Positions 8,945-18,214 are shown, counted from the first letter of the stretch. The stretch is DNA of 64,000 bases from Spirosoma agri (GCF_010747415.1 NZ_JAAGNZ010000002.1:1116001-1180000), one strand, 5' to 3'. Notes: a model not told the origin generated them from the letters alone. Translations and numbers: made by a program.

Positions 8945-10678
8945 ATGACCAATTCCGAAATCGTTGATTTACTCGAACAGACAGCCCGCCTGATGGAACT
9001 CCATGATCGGGATGCGTTCCGTACCCGAACCTTCCAGACGGCTGCCTTCAACCTGGATAAAACCACCGCTGACCTGGCCCAACTGTCGGTCGATGAGCTG
9101 ATCCAACTGCCCGGTGTTGGTAAATCCATGGCCGGTAAAATTCGTGAAATCATAGAAACGGGGCACCTGACCGATCTGGATGAGCTACTGACTCAGACGC
9201 CAACGGGCGTTCTGGATATGTTCCGGATCAAGGGATTGGGTGTTAAAAAGGTACGGACGCTTTGGCAGGAACTGGGTATCGACAACCTTCGCGACCTGCA
9301 ACTGGCTGGCGAAACGGGGCAGATTGCCAAAATCAAGGGATTCGGGGCCAATACGCAGGAGAAGATTCTGGCTGCACTGGAGTTCTTGCAGGAGCAACAG
9401 GGAAAGGTGCGCATGGACAAAGCAGCTATGATTGCCAACCTGTTGCACGATGAACTGATAAAACAGTTCGACCGGGTCGAGATCAGCGGTCAGGTCCGGA
9501 GGAAGGCGCAGGAGGTCGATGCGGTCCAACTGCTGATACAAACCAGCGACCCGATTTCGGCGATGAAAACGCTGGCGAGTCTCCCCAATCTGGAGCAGAA
9601 CGAATTAGCGTCATCGCCGTTTGTGTGGCGGGGAAAACTGCAAGGTTTTGATGTGCAGGTTGAATTGCTGTTCTATCCGGCCGCTCAGCTGAATCGCCAG
9701 TTATTTATCCAGACGGCAACCGATGCGCATCTTCAACAGGTTGGTAACGGGGGCTTTCCGCTGCTTCATGTAGCGCAGCTGGGCCTTGGAAACGCGGCAG
9801 AGGCCGACCTGGAAACCGCCGAAGTAGAAGTGGGTATTTATGCGAAAGCCGGGTTGCCCTACATCGTTCCTGAAATGCGCGAAGATGCGTTTGCGTTTCG
9901 CTGGGCCAGCCGCCATCAGAACGATGAACTGGTTACGTGGGAAGACCTCCGGGGCACCTTGCATAACCACAGCACCTGGTCGGATGGTAAGCAATCCGTA
10001 GCGAACATGGCTGCCTATTGCCGCGAACTCGGACTCACGTACTTCGGCATTGCCGACCACTCCAAAACGGCCAGCTATGCCAATGGTCTCGACAGTGATC
10101 GGGTTCGGCAGCAGCAACAGGAGATCGATCAGCTAAACGCCGGTTTCGGGAGTGACTTCCGGATATTTAAAGGCATTGAGTCGGACATTCTGGGCGACGG
10201 TTCGCTGGATTACGACGACGCTACGCTGGCTTCTTTCGACTATGTGGTGGCTTCCGTACACCAGACCCTGACCATGTCGCTCGAAAAAGCTACTACGCGT
10301 TTACTCCGGGCCATCGAAAATCCCTACACGACTATTCTGGGTCATCCAACCGGCCGGCTCTTACTCGCCCGCGAAGGCTACCCCATTGACCACCGGGCTA
10401 TCATCGACGCCTGCGCGGAGCACCAGGTTGTGATCGAAATTAACGCCAGCCCCTACCGACTCGATATCGACTGGCACTGGATCGATTATGCCATGCAGCA
10501 GGGCGTGATGTTGAGCATCAACCCTGATGCGCACGATCTGGCCGGCTTGCTCGATATGCACTACGGCGTCGCCATCGGTCGTAAAGGCGGGTTGACCAAG
10601 GAGATGACCTTTAACGCCCTGACGTTGACCGAAATGAGTGATTACCTGCAAAAACGCCGGGAACGCACCCGTAGGTAA
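8945..10678 (+). CDS. polX: PolX-like protein: HhH and degenerate polymerase core with an intact PHP phosphoesterase domain
   Basis: 577 aa from the ATG at 8945 (a GTG at 8927 is possible; residue numbers here count from the GTG). It has the family-X order. An 8-kDa-like helical domain and two helix-hairpin-helix motifs (LPGVGKSMAGKI, IKGLGVKKV) precede the palm and a C-terminal PHP domain at about 345-575. The palm motif reads GQVRRKAQEVDAVQLLI, where active enzymes have GS, RR and then D-x-D. Without gaps the two metal-binding aspartates become Ala199 and Gln201, and the triphosphate-binding Ser becomes Gln. The PHP metal motifs are complete: HNHSTWSDG, GIADHS, KGIESDI, ASVHQ, GHPTGR and NPDAHD. 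I infer a nuclease or phosphatase that binds DNA but no longer polymerises. Confidence 0.85.
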   Translation: MTNSEIVDLLEQTARLMELHDRDAFRTRTFQTAAFNLDKTTADLAQLSVDELIQLPGVGKSMAGKIREIIETGHLTDLDELLTQTPTGVLDMFRIKGLGVKKVRTLWQELGIDNLRDLQLAGETGQIAKIKGFGANTQEKILAALEFLQEQQGKVRMDKAAMIANLLHDELIKQFDRVEISGQVRRKAQEVDAVQLLIQTSDPISAMKTLASLPNLEQNELASSPFVWRGKLQGFDVQVELLFYPAAQLNRQLFIQTATDAHLQQVGNGGFPLLHVAQLGLGNAAEADLETAEVEVGIYAKAGLPYIVPEMREDAFAFRWASRHQNDELVTWEDLRGTLHNHSTWSDGKQSVANMAAYCRELGLTYFGIADHSKTASYANGLDSDRVRQQQQEIDQLNAGFGSDFRIFKGIESDILGDGSLDYDDATLASFDYVVASVHQTLTMSLEKATTRLLRAIENPYTTILGHPTGRLLLAREGYPIDHRAIIDACAEHQVVIEINASPYRLDIDWHWIDYAMQQGVMLSINPDAHDLAGLLDMHYGVAIGRKGGLTKEMTFNALTLTEMSDYLQKRRERTRR

Positions 10679-10824
10679 GAAAGTATAGCGGCCATAGAAA
10701 TTAATAATAGGTTAACGATTCGTGAAAACAGGGTAAATCCGTGAATTTATCCCTTTATGTCACTGATACATTCTATTATTGGCAATTTCTGGCCGCCGAT
10801 GCTGCGCTTCCTAAACCCAGTTCC

Positions 10825-13236
10825 ATGCGCTTCTTACCGTTACTGTTCCTAGGAGTTTGTCTGCTTAACAGGGCATTTGCTCAGCAACGGGGTGCTCCCA
10901 ATGCTCCACCGACACTGTTCCCGGCGACGGGCTACGTGCGGGATGCCAAAACCGGTAAACCCATTCAGGGGGCCAACATTGTGGTCGTTGACGTATCGAA
11001 AGGGTACGTAACGGCCAAAGATGGCTTCTATATCGTGCAGTTACCGCCCGGTAAGTACATTCTCCGGTTCTCACACGTTGGTTACCGAACAAAAGAGGAC
11101 ACGATATCGCTGCAAAAAACGCTCTTTCGGGAAGTGCTGATGGACGATGACGCCAAAGATCTGGAAGAGGTTGTCGTAACGAGTGAAACGCCGGATCGGA
11201 ATGTGCGGAAGGTCGAGATTGGCGTTTCGCAACTGTCGATTCGTAGCATCCGGCGCATTCCGCCCTTGATGGGTGAGGTCGATATTGTGCGTAGTCTATT
11301 ACTGCTGCCGGGCGTCACGACCGTGGGTGAAGGAGCGCCGGGTTTCAACGTTCGGGGGGGCAGCGCCGACCAGAACCTGATCCTGTTCGACGATGCGCCG
11401 ATCTTTAATTCAAGCCATCTGATGGGGTTCTTTTCGGTCTTCAATCCCGATGTCGTTCGCGATGTAACCCTCAATCGGGGTGGGGTAGCGGCTACGTACG
11501 GCGGACGGGCTTCGTCGGTGCTGGATGTGAAAATTCGGGAACCAGATGCTACCAAATGGCTCGTAAATGGCGGTATCGGTATTATTTCGAGCCGGTTAGG
11601 TATTGAAGGGCCGATCGTCAAAAACAAACTATCGTTTCTGCTGGCCGCCCGAGCTTCGTTCAATGATTTCCTATTTAAGCTGGCCCCCCCAAACCTGAAA
11701 GACACAAAGGCCAATTTCTACGACCTGACAACTAAGCTCAAATACCAGCTGAGCGAACAGCACACGTTTACCTTCACGGGCTACGTGAGTCGGGATATAT
11801 TTAAGCTGGCTTCGGACTCGCTGTCGGGGCAGGAGATCAACGCGTCATCGACCCAGTTCAATTACCAGACCCTGACCGGATCACTGCGCTGGAATTACTT
11901 CGTCAGCAAACAGTTGAACCTGGCCACGTCGGCCATACTCAGCCGCTATCAGGCTGATCTGTCGTCGCCCGATTCGTCGAATGCGTTCCAGTTGAAGTCG
12001 GGCATCTGGCATCGTCAGTTAAAATCCGATCTGACGTACACGCCCAACGAGACGCACCAGTGGCAGGTCGGGATCAGCGCCATCGATTACCTCATTCAGC
12101 CCAACACCCGCATACCCGGTCCATCGTCCAATGTGTTACCGATCGATCTGGCGCGGGAACGGGCTTACGAACTGGCGGCCTATATCCAGGACGAATGGAA
12201 AGTAAACGCCAATGTGTCGCTGATCGCGGGGTTACGGTATTCCACGTTGCTCAACCGGGGGCCTGAAACGGTTCGGACGTATCAGGAAAATGGCCCTCGT
12301 CAGGACGAAACGGTGACCTCGACGGAGGCTTACGGGAAAGGTGCGGTTTACCACACGGCGGGTGGACTAGAACCCCGGCTGGCCGTTCGCTGGTCGGTAG
12401 GTGAGGGTAACGCCATCAAGGCCGGCTATAGTCGGCTCCGGCAGTATATCCAGCAAATCACGAATACGACGGCGGCTTTACCTACCTCACGCTGGCATTT
12501 GAGCGATAACTACACAAAGCCGCAGATTGCCGATCAGTGGTCGCTGGGCTATTTCCATAATTCCACCAACAACGTCATCGAAGCATCGGGTGAAGTGTAC
12601 TACAAAACGTTGACCAATGCCATTGACTACCGGGATGGGGCTGAGCTGCAACTGGCCGAAGCGGTTGAAACCCAAATCGTGCAGGGCAGTGGCCGGGCGT
12701 ATGGGTTTGAAGGTTTAGTGCGTAAAAATAAAGGGCTCTGGAGTGGTTTCATCAGCTATACCTACGCCCGTACGTTTCTGACGATGGACAGTCCATACCC
12801 CGAAGAACGGGTGAACAACGGACGGGCCTACGCGGCTAATTACGATAAACCGCACACCTTAAACGCACTGGCCGTTTACCGTCCGTCGGCCTGGTTCAGC
12901 TTGTCGTTGAATTTTACGTACAGCACGGGTCGACCAACAACACAACCGTCGGCGCTGGCCAGCATCGGCGGGGTACTCGTTCCTATTTACCTCGACCGGA
13001 ATCAACAACGGGTGCCGGATTACCACCGGCTCGACTTTTCGATGACATTCGAGCAGAATCCGATCAAGAAAAAGCGCAACCAGAGCAGTTGGGTATTCGC
13101 GATTTATAACGTGTACGCCCACAAGAATGCCTACTCGGTCTTCTACAAGCTAAGTCCGGCTTCCTCGTCAGATGCGTACAAGCTGTCTATTTTCGGAACC
13201 GCCTTCCCATCCCTCACCTATAATTTTAAGTTCTGA
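10825..13236 (+). CDS. TonB-dependent outer-membrane receptor (second copy, no STN domain)
   Basis: 803 aa from the ATG at 10825. The open frame reaches back to a GTG at 10741, but only the later start gives a signal peptide (MRFLPLLFLGVCLLNRAFAQ). A CarboxypepD_reg-like domain lies at about 25-115 (GYVRDAKTGKPIQGANIVV), then the plug (FNVRGGSADQNLILFDDAP), then a barrel ending LTYNFKF. It is clearly related to the receptor at 958-3729: both share the SLNFTYSTGRP segment and similar Gln- and Tyr-rich barrel strands. It lacks the STN signalling domain. The stop at 13234 is followed after 2 bases by the ATG of a DUF4249 lipoprotein, so the pair is translated from one message. Confidence 0.92.
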   Translation: MRFLPLLFLGVCLLNRAFAQQRGAPNAPPTLFPATGYVRDAKTGKPIQGANIVVVDVSKGYVTAKDGFYIVQLPPGKYILRFSHVGYRTKEDTISLQKTLFREVLMDDDAKDLEEVVVTSETPDRNVRKVEIGVSQLSIRSIRRIPPLMGEVDIVRSLLLLPGVTTVGEGAPGFNVRGGSADQNLILFDDAPIFNSSHLMGFFSVFNPDVVRDVTLNRGGVAATYGGRASSVLDVKIREPDATKWLVNGGIGIISSRLGIEGPIVKNKLSFLLAARASFNDFLFKLAPPNLKDTKANFYDLTTKLKYQLSEQHTFTFTGYVSRDIFKLASDSLSGQEINASSTQFNYQTLTGSLRWNYFVSKQLNLATSAILSRYQADLSSPDSSNAFQLKSGIWHRQLKSDLTYTPNETHQWQVGISAIDYLIQPNTRIPGPSSNVLPIDLARERAYELAAYIQDEWKVNANVSLIAGLRYSTLLNRGPETVRTYQENGPRQDETVTSTEAYGKGAVYHTAGGLEPRLAVRWSVGEGNAIKAGYSRLRQYIQQITNTTAALPTSRWHLSDNYTKPQIADQWSLGYFHNSTNNVIEASGEVYYKTLTNAIDYRDGAELQLAEAVETQIVQGSGRAYGFEGLVRKNKGLWSGFISYTYARTFLTMDSPYPEERVNNGRAYAANYDKPHTLNALAVYRPSAWFSLSLNFTYSTGRPTTQPSALASIGGVLVPIYLDRNQQRVPDYHRLDFSMTFEQNPIKKKRNQSSWVFAIYNVYAHKNAYSVFYKLSPASSSDAYKLSIFGTAFPSLTYNFKF

Positions 13237-13238
13237 TC

Positions 13239-14297
13239 ATGAATCATTTCAGACTACTACTGTGTGGGTTTGGCGTGCTGCTGGGTGTCCTCTCCTGCGT
13301 GACTGAATTTCAGCCCGATACGGTTAGTATTCCCGTCTCGCTCGTCGTGGAAGGCCAGATTACTAACCAGCCCGGCCCGTACACCATCAAACTGACGCGC
13401 ACCGCCGATTATTCGTACAAAAGTTTAAACCTTCTCGAAACGGGGGCCATCGTAACCATTGACGACAATCAGGGTAATCGCGAGACATTGACCGAACTAT
13501 CATCGGGTGGGATTTACCGAACAAAAGCGACGGGTATGCAGGGGGTGGCCGGACGAACGTATAAAGTGACGATTGTGACGAAAAATGGAAAGCGTTATGA
13601 ATCAGATACCGAAGTATTGCGGGCCGCTCCACCAATTCAGAAATTGTACTACGAATATACCGTCGAAGGCGAGTCGCTTGTCAGCGCTAAAAACCAGGGC
13701 TGGAATGTGTATCTGGACATGAAAGACCCCGAAACGACCGGCGACTACTACAAATGGGACTGGGCGCACTATGAAGGGATCGATATCTGCTCCAAAAAAG
13801 AACAACTCGATGGCCGGATTCTGGGATTGCCCTGCTGTTCGCCCTGCTGGGATATTGTGCGCTGCTACAATTGTATCAGCGTGAATTCCGACGCCAACAT
13901 CAACGGGCGCGAAATCAGCCGGCAATTCATTATGCGCGTACCTTACAAAGCAACCAGCCGGTATTATCTGGAGGTGCAGCAGCAGGCCATCAGCAAAGGA
14001 GCCTACACATTCTGGAAGAGCGTACGGCAACTGACGACCAACACGGGCGGCCTGTTCGATGCCGCTCCGGCAACGGTGCAGGGGAATATGCATTGTGTGA
14101 GCGACCCGGCTACTATGGTGTTTGGCTACTTCGGCGCAACGGGTCTTGCCGAACAATACATCTTCGTCGACCGGAGTACCGGACAGGGTACGCCCGATGT
14201 CGATGCGCCCTTCTATGTGCCGGACCGGGCCGCCTGTGTCGAATGCGAAAACAGCCTGTACCGAACTCCTGTGACACCGCGTTGGTGGTCCTATTGA
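13239..14297 (+). CDS. DUF4249 lipoprotein with a cysteine-rich insert
   Basis: 352 aa with the lipobox VLSC, lipidated Cys20. The N-terminal half is the DUF4249 beta-sandwich (VSLVVEGQITNQPGPYTIKL). Unlike the sister protein at the left edge it carries a Cys cluster, LPCCSPCWDIVRCYNC at about 198-212, plus Cys184, Cys286 and a C-terminal CVEC at 333-336. This pattern could be disulfides or a metal site; the sequence alone does not decide. It is translationally linked to the upstream TonB receptor and so is probably its surface partner. Confidence 0.87.
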   Translation: MNHFRLLLCGFGVLLGVLSCVTEFQPDTVSIPVSLVVEGQITNQPGPYTIKLTRTADYSYKSLNLLETGAIVTIDDNQGNRETLTELSSGGIYRTKATGMQGVAGRTYKVTIVTKNGKRYESDTEVLRAAPPIQKLYYEYTVEGESLVSAKNQGWNVYLDMKDPETTGDYYKWDWAHYEGIDICSKKEQLDGRILGLPCCSPCWDIVRCYNCISVNSDANINGREISRQFIMRVPYKATSRYYLEVQQQAISKGAYTFWKSVRQLTTNTGGLFDAAPATVQGNMHCVSDPATMVFGYFGATGLAEQYIFVDRSTGQGTPDVDAPFYVPDRAACVECENSLYRTPVTPRWWSY

Positions 14298-14302
14298 ATG
14301 GT

Positions 14303-14333
14303 TTGGTTGCCTCTTGAAAAAATAGTATTTTTG
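14303..14333 (+). promoter_or_regulatory. Bacteroidota-type promoter for the GT9 gene
   Basis: TTG at 14303-14305, exactly 20 bases, then TATTTTTG at 14326-14333. This fits the TTG/TAnnTTTG consensus of the Bacteroidota primary sigma factor. The ATG of the glycosyltransferase is 17 bases further on, which implies a very short leader. Confidence 0.65.
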
Positions 14334-14350
14334 CGAAAATACAGCATACT

Positions 14351-15346
14351 ATGGCCCCCCCGGTAAAAATCCTCGTTTTACGCTTCTCATCCATCGGCGA
14401 CATTGTTCTGACGACGCCCGTTGTGCGATGCCTGAAACAGCAGTTATCGGGTGCTGAGGTGCATTTCTGTACCAAACGGGGGTATCAGTCCATTGTCGAG
14501 AATAACCCGTATATCGATAAAAGTTATTTTCTCGATGATAGCTTGAACGACCTGATTGGCCAGCTCCGGGCCGAACGGTACGACTACATTATCGATCTGC
14601 ATAACAACCTGCGGACGCGCATCATCAAGCTCCGTCTGGGCGTTCGATCCTACAGCTTCGACAAACTGAATCTGCGCAAATGGCTCTACGTCCGCTGGAA
14701 GGTGAATGCCATGCCGAACATCCACATTGTGGATCGCTACATGGCAACCGTGCAGCCGCTGGGCGTTCAGAATGATGGGCGGGGACTGGATTATTTTATT
14801 CCCTACAAAGATCAGGTAGAAACCGACTGGCTGCCCGAAACCCACCGCCACGATTATGTGGCCTACGCCATCGGCGGGCAGCACGCGACCAAAAAGTTGC
14901 CGGTGCTACGGATGATCGAACTTTGCTGGAAAATAAACCACCCCATCATTTTGCTGGGGGGCAAAGAAGACCGCGAAGCGGGCGATGAAATAATACGTGC
15001 CGTTGGTGATCAACTGGTTTACAACGCCTGTGGTCAATACAATCTGAACCAATCGGCGTCCATTCTTCAGGGCGCGCGGATCGTATTCAGCCATGACACC
15101 GGACTCATGCACATTGCGGCTGCCCTCCGGAAAAAAGTCTACTCGATCTGGGGAAATACTACGCCCCAACTGGGTATGTACCCCTACAAGACACCGTACG
15201 TCGTGCTCGAAAAAACGGGGCTGGAGTGTCGTCCGTGCTCCAAAATCGGTTTCGATCAGTGCCCGCTGAAGCACTTCAAGTGCATGAACGAACTCCCACT
15301 CGATTTCGAAATCAAGGAGCTTCGCAAGAAGAAAAATCTGGAATAA
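14351..15346 (+). CDS. Glycosyltransferase family 9 (heptosyltransferase-like)
   Basis: 331 aa of the GT9/GT-B type. The N-terminus KILVLRFSSIGDIVLTTPVV is the family hallmark. The C-terminal half carries SHDTGLMHIAAAL and the nucleotide-sugar region SIWGNTTPQLGMYPY. A Cys-rich stretch (CRPCSKIGFDQCPLKHFKC) near the end is common in this family. These enzymes add heptose or related sugars to lipopolysaccharide core at the inner face of the cytoplasmic membrane. Acceptor and donor are not determinable here. It stands alone, with its own promoter. Confidence 0.88.
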   Translation: MAPPVKILVLRFSSIGDIVLTTPVVRCLKQQLSGAEVHFCTKRGYQSIVENNPYIDKSYFLDDSLNDLIGQLRAERYDYIIDLHNNLRTRIIKLRLGVRSYSFDKLNLRKWLYVRWKVNAMPNIHIVDRYMATVQPLGVQNDGRGLDYFIPYKDQVETDWLPETHRHDYVAYAIGGQHATKKLPVLRMIELCWKINHPIILLGGKEDREAGDEIIRAVGDQLVYNACGQYNLNQSASILQGARIVFSHDTGLMHIAAALRKKVYSIWGNTTPQLGMYPYKTPYVVLEKTGLECRPCSKIGFDQCPLKHFKCMNELPLDFEIKELRKKKNLE

Positions 15347-15389
15347 ATTCCATTACTGGTTTTCCTGAAAACAGCCACTCGTCGTCTCG

Positions 15390-16358
15390 CTATTGATCGC
15401 CGGAAGACGGTTGATCTTCTAACCAAACAACTTTTTGTTCGGCAACATGCGGTTGACCCAGTATGTTGCGGTACAGTTCAGGGCGTCGGGCATTGCGGTA
15501 ACGATGACCACCGGCCTTCCAGAGCTTTTCGGGATCACACGTTGCGGTGACGACCTCGTCGCCTAACTGCTTGCATTCGGCTACAACGTCGCCGAATGGG
15601 TCCAGAATCATCGAACAGCCATTCTTTAACTGGTCGTCATCCATCCCGATTGGATTACTGAAGACAACGTACACGCCATTGTCGTAAGCGCGGGCGGGGA
15701 GCCATTTCATCAACCACGCCCGACCTTTCAACCCGTCAAATTCCAACCGAAGAGAAGTTGGGTCCAGTTCCCGATTTTCCCACAACGCCGGGTCCACGAA
15801 GCCTGCGCCGGGTCGTGGCGATGGGGTACACATGGTAACGTGCGGCATGAAAATAATGTCAGCCCCCAGCAAAGCCGTAGCGCGTACATTCTCGATGATA
15901 TTGTTGTCGTAGCAGATCAAAATACCGCATGTCCAGCCGAACAGGTCAAATACCACGTACCGATCGCCGGGCAACAGATGGGGATTGATAAAGGGATGTA
16001 GTTTTCGGTATTTTGCGATCAGCCCATCTTTCCCGACACATACGTAGGCTTTGAATAACTGATCCTGTTCATCTTTTTCGAACAGACCCGCCAGCACCAC
16101 AATATTGTTGTCACGAGCAATACGCGTCAACGCCTGAGTACTGTCGCCATCTGGAATACGTTCGGCCAGGTCCAGCATCTGGTTTCTGGAAAGCTGACGG
16201 GCGAAGGTGTAGCCGGTTACAGAACACTCATGAAAGGCGACGACCTGAGCACCTTGCTGGGCGGCCTTGGCTGATAGCTCCCGAATCATACCCAGATTAT
16301 AGGCTTTATCACCACTTGCGTTTTCAAACTGAGCCGTTGCAATAAGAAGGTTATTCAT
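15390..16358 (-). CDS. Nitrilase-superfamily carbon-nitrogen hydrolase (amidase/carbamoylase type)
   Basis: 322 aa from the ATG at 16358 (an in-frame upstream start at 16385 is less likely). The catalytic triad is visible as Glu44 (FHECSVTGY), Lys119 (YRKLHP) and Cys149 (ILICYDNN). The sequence after the Cys differs from true nitrilases, and the C-terminal GGHRYRNARRPELYRNILG is typical of amidase or N-carbamoyl hydrolase branches. It is the last gene of a minus-strand run moeA-nitrilase-AraC-hydrolase. A nitrilase or amidase partner could hydrolyse amides left by nitrile breakdown, but the substrate is a guess. Confidence 0.85.
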   Translation of the reverse strand: MNNLLIATAQFENASGDKAYNLGMIRELSAKAAQQGAQVVAFHECSVTGYTFARQLSRNQMLDLAERIPDGDSTQALTRIARDNNIVVLAGLFEKDEQDQLFKAYVCVGKDGLIAKYRKLHPFINPHLLPGDRYVVFDLFGWTCGILICYDNNIIENVRATALLGADIIFMPHVTMCTPSPRPGAGFVDPALWENRELDPTSLRLEFDGLKGRAWLMKWLPARAYDNGVYVVFSNPIGMDDDQLKNGCSMILDPFGDVVAECKQLGDEVVTATCDPEKLWKAGGHRYRNARRPELYRNILGQPHVAEQKVVWLEDQPSSGDQ

Positions 16359-16433
16359 CCTGTCTGTTTTTGTTGGTTGAAACAAAAGTAAATGACGGTG
16401 AAACCAGACAATTGTATAAATCCGACAAACAGA

Positions 16434-17252
16434 TCAGAGGACAGGCGGAGTTGTCAGCAGCATCACGTTCACGGCCAGACGTTGTGTATTGGCATTGTAC
16501 TGGCTGGGTGTTATACCGACGAGATTCGTAAACTCGCGGATGAAATGGGCCTGATCGTAATAACCAGCCGTGTACGCCAGCTCGGTCAAACTCATGGCAT
16601 GGTTGCTCCGGTGAATTTTGAGGCAGTTTTGTAGACGCGCTATTCGGGAATATTGTTTCGGACTAAGGCCAACAAACTTGTCGAAACGACGCTCCAGACT
16701 ACGTTCCGTCATGTTCAGTTGACGGGTCAGTGCCTGAATCGGCACCATTCCCTGCGTACTGTGAATAAGCTGAATCCCCGTTTGAATGGAAACTGACTCA
16801 TGGTTGATATTTTTCCAGCGTTTAAGAAGGAAATGCTCGATTCGGTTAATGCGGCTGATTGTGGTCACTTCCGATACTACTTGTTCCTGTAACTGTACGC
16901 CTTCGTAACCAAACACGTCGGAAAGAGTAATCAGATAGTTCGTCGTTTCGATGCCGGGAATGCCCGAAATGGCGTGTAATCCCCAGGGATGCAAAACAAC
17001 GATAAGCATACCAATATTTTTCCCGGAGCGTAGGTTGTGATACCGATCCAACTGCCCGTAAACGAAGCTATCTAGCGGACTGCCATTTTGTGTGTTCGTC
17101 GTAGGCTGGAAAATGGAATCCGCATAAGAGAAAACAAGGCCGGGATGCCCATCGGGAAAAAAACGGTGGTTGCGACCAGTCACTGCCTGACTCTCGATAA
17201 TCAGGTAGTGCTTGACAAGTCCCGCAAGTTCTGGTGATGGCGTTAATTGCAT
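16434..17252 (-). CDS. AraC-family transcriptional regulator
   Basis: 272 aa from the ATG at 17252, 29 bases after the nitrilase stop; a TTG at 17285 overlapping that stop is the alternative. The N-terminal half is the DUF6597-like sensing domain (FFPDGHPGLVFSYADS). The C-terminal third has the two AraC helix-turn-helix motifs, with ERSLERRFDKFVGLSPKQYSR and LTELAYTAGYYDQAHFIREF as landmarks. Sitting between a nitrilase and an amidase-like hydrolase, it is the likely local regulator of both. The inducer is unknown. Confidence 0.9.
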   Translation of the reverse strand: MQLTPSPELAGLVKHYLIIESQAVTGRNHRFFPDGHPGLVFSYADSIFQPTTNTQNGSPLDSFVYGQLDRYHNLRSGKNIGMLIVVLHPWGLHAISGIPGIETTNYLITLSDVFGYEGVQLQEQVVSEVTTISRINRIEHFLLKRWKNINHESVSIQTGIQLIHSTQGMVPIQALTRQLNMTERSLERRFDKFVGLSPKQYSRIARLQNCLKIHRSNHAMSLTELAYTAGYYDQAHFIREFTNLVGITPSQYNANTQRLAVNVMLLTTPPVL

Positions 17253-17281
17253 AAACGTTGTCTTCGCTCTCTGGGTTACCG

Positions 17282-18214
17282 TCAAACCTTGATGCTGGCC
17301 GGCTGACCAACTACGTCCAGTTTAAAGACATCGGGTCGCGCGTAGTGACCAATGCAGTCGAAATCCAGCTTGCTCTTGGCTAGCGTCGTGAAGTCCAGTT
17401 CTGCGGTCAATAATCCTTCCTGATTCCAGAGCGGTCCCGCCAAGATCTCGCCGAGTGGCGAAATAATAACGCTGCCGCCCCGGCTCATCATATCCGGTTC
17501 ATCGGCCAGATCGTCCTGATACCGCGTTGGGTAATCCGCCTTTCGAACGAATTGATTGCTTGCCAGTACGAAGCAGCGACCTTCCAACGCGATATGTTGC
17601 ATGGTCGATTGCCAGGAGTCGCGCGCGTCCGCAGTAGGCGCCAGATAAAGCTCGACACCTTTTTGATACATTGCCATCCGGGCTAACGGCATGTAGTTTT
17701 CCCAGCAGATCAGCCCCCCGATGCGCCCCAGTTCCGTATCGAAACTAACGAGTGTACTGCCGTCGCTTTCGCCCCAGATGTATCGCTCAAGACCGGTTGG
17801 CTTTAGCTTGCGGTGTTTCCCCAGGAATGTGCCATCGGGACCAAAATAGAGCAAAGCGCAGTGTAAGGTACCGCCGAGTGGTTCCCGTTCGGTTACGCCA
17901 AGTGCGATAAAAATCCCCGCTTTTTTTACAGCCTCACTAATTCGATCGACCTGTACGGATGGCACCTCGATGCTGTTCGACCAGTAATCCAGCCACATGG
18001 CCCGGCCTTTATCGGTACGTCGTCCAACGATAGCGTCGAACGTCAGGCCGCGCGGATAGCAGGGAATGAACGACTCGGGGAAAAGCAGCAGTTGACAACC
18101 TTCCTGCGCTGCCCGCTCGATCCAGGAAACAACAAGATCGATACTCGCTTCCAGATCGAATAATGCGGGCGTTGCCTGTACGACGCCAACCTTTACGGTT
18201 TTAAACGTTCTCAT
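17282..18214 (-). CDS. Nitrilase (aliphatic/aryl nitrilase branch)
   Basis: 310 aa. It belongs to the true nitrilase branch that turns nitriles into carboxylic acids plus ammonia. The catalytic Glu47 is in FPESFIPCYPRG, Lys136 in HRKLKPTGLER and Cys170 in GGLICWENYMPLARM. The CWENYMPLAR signature separates nitrilases from amidases in the superfamily. Cyanide dihydratase activity cannot be excluded by sequence. It starts 15 bases after moeA on the same strand and is followed by the AraC gene, so it may ride on moeA transcription or on an internal promoter. Confidence 0.9.
   Translation of the reverse strand: MRTFKTVKVGVVQATPALFDLEASIDLVVSWIERAAQEGCQLLLFPESFIPCYPRGLTFDAIVGRRTDKGRAMWLDYWSNSIEVPSVQVDRISEAVKKAGIFIALGVTEREPLGGTLHCALLYFGPDGTFLGKHRKLKPTGLERYIWGESDGSTLVSFDTELGRIGGLICWENYMPLARMAMYQKGVELYLAPTADARDSWQSTMQHIALEGRCFVLASNQFVRKADYPTRYQDDLADEPDMMSRGGSVIISPLGEILAGPLWNQEGLLTAELDFTTLAKSKLDFDCIGHYARPDVFKLDVVGQPASIKV

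Noticed and set aside
10741..10824. Upstream GTG start of the second TonB receptor
   Set aside because: It would bury the signal peptide behind 28 unrelated residues; the ATG at 10825 is a clean secretory start.
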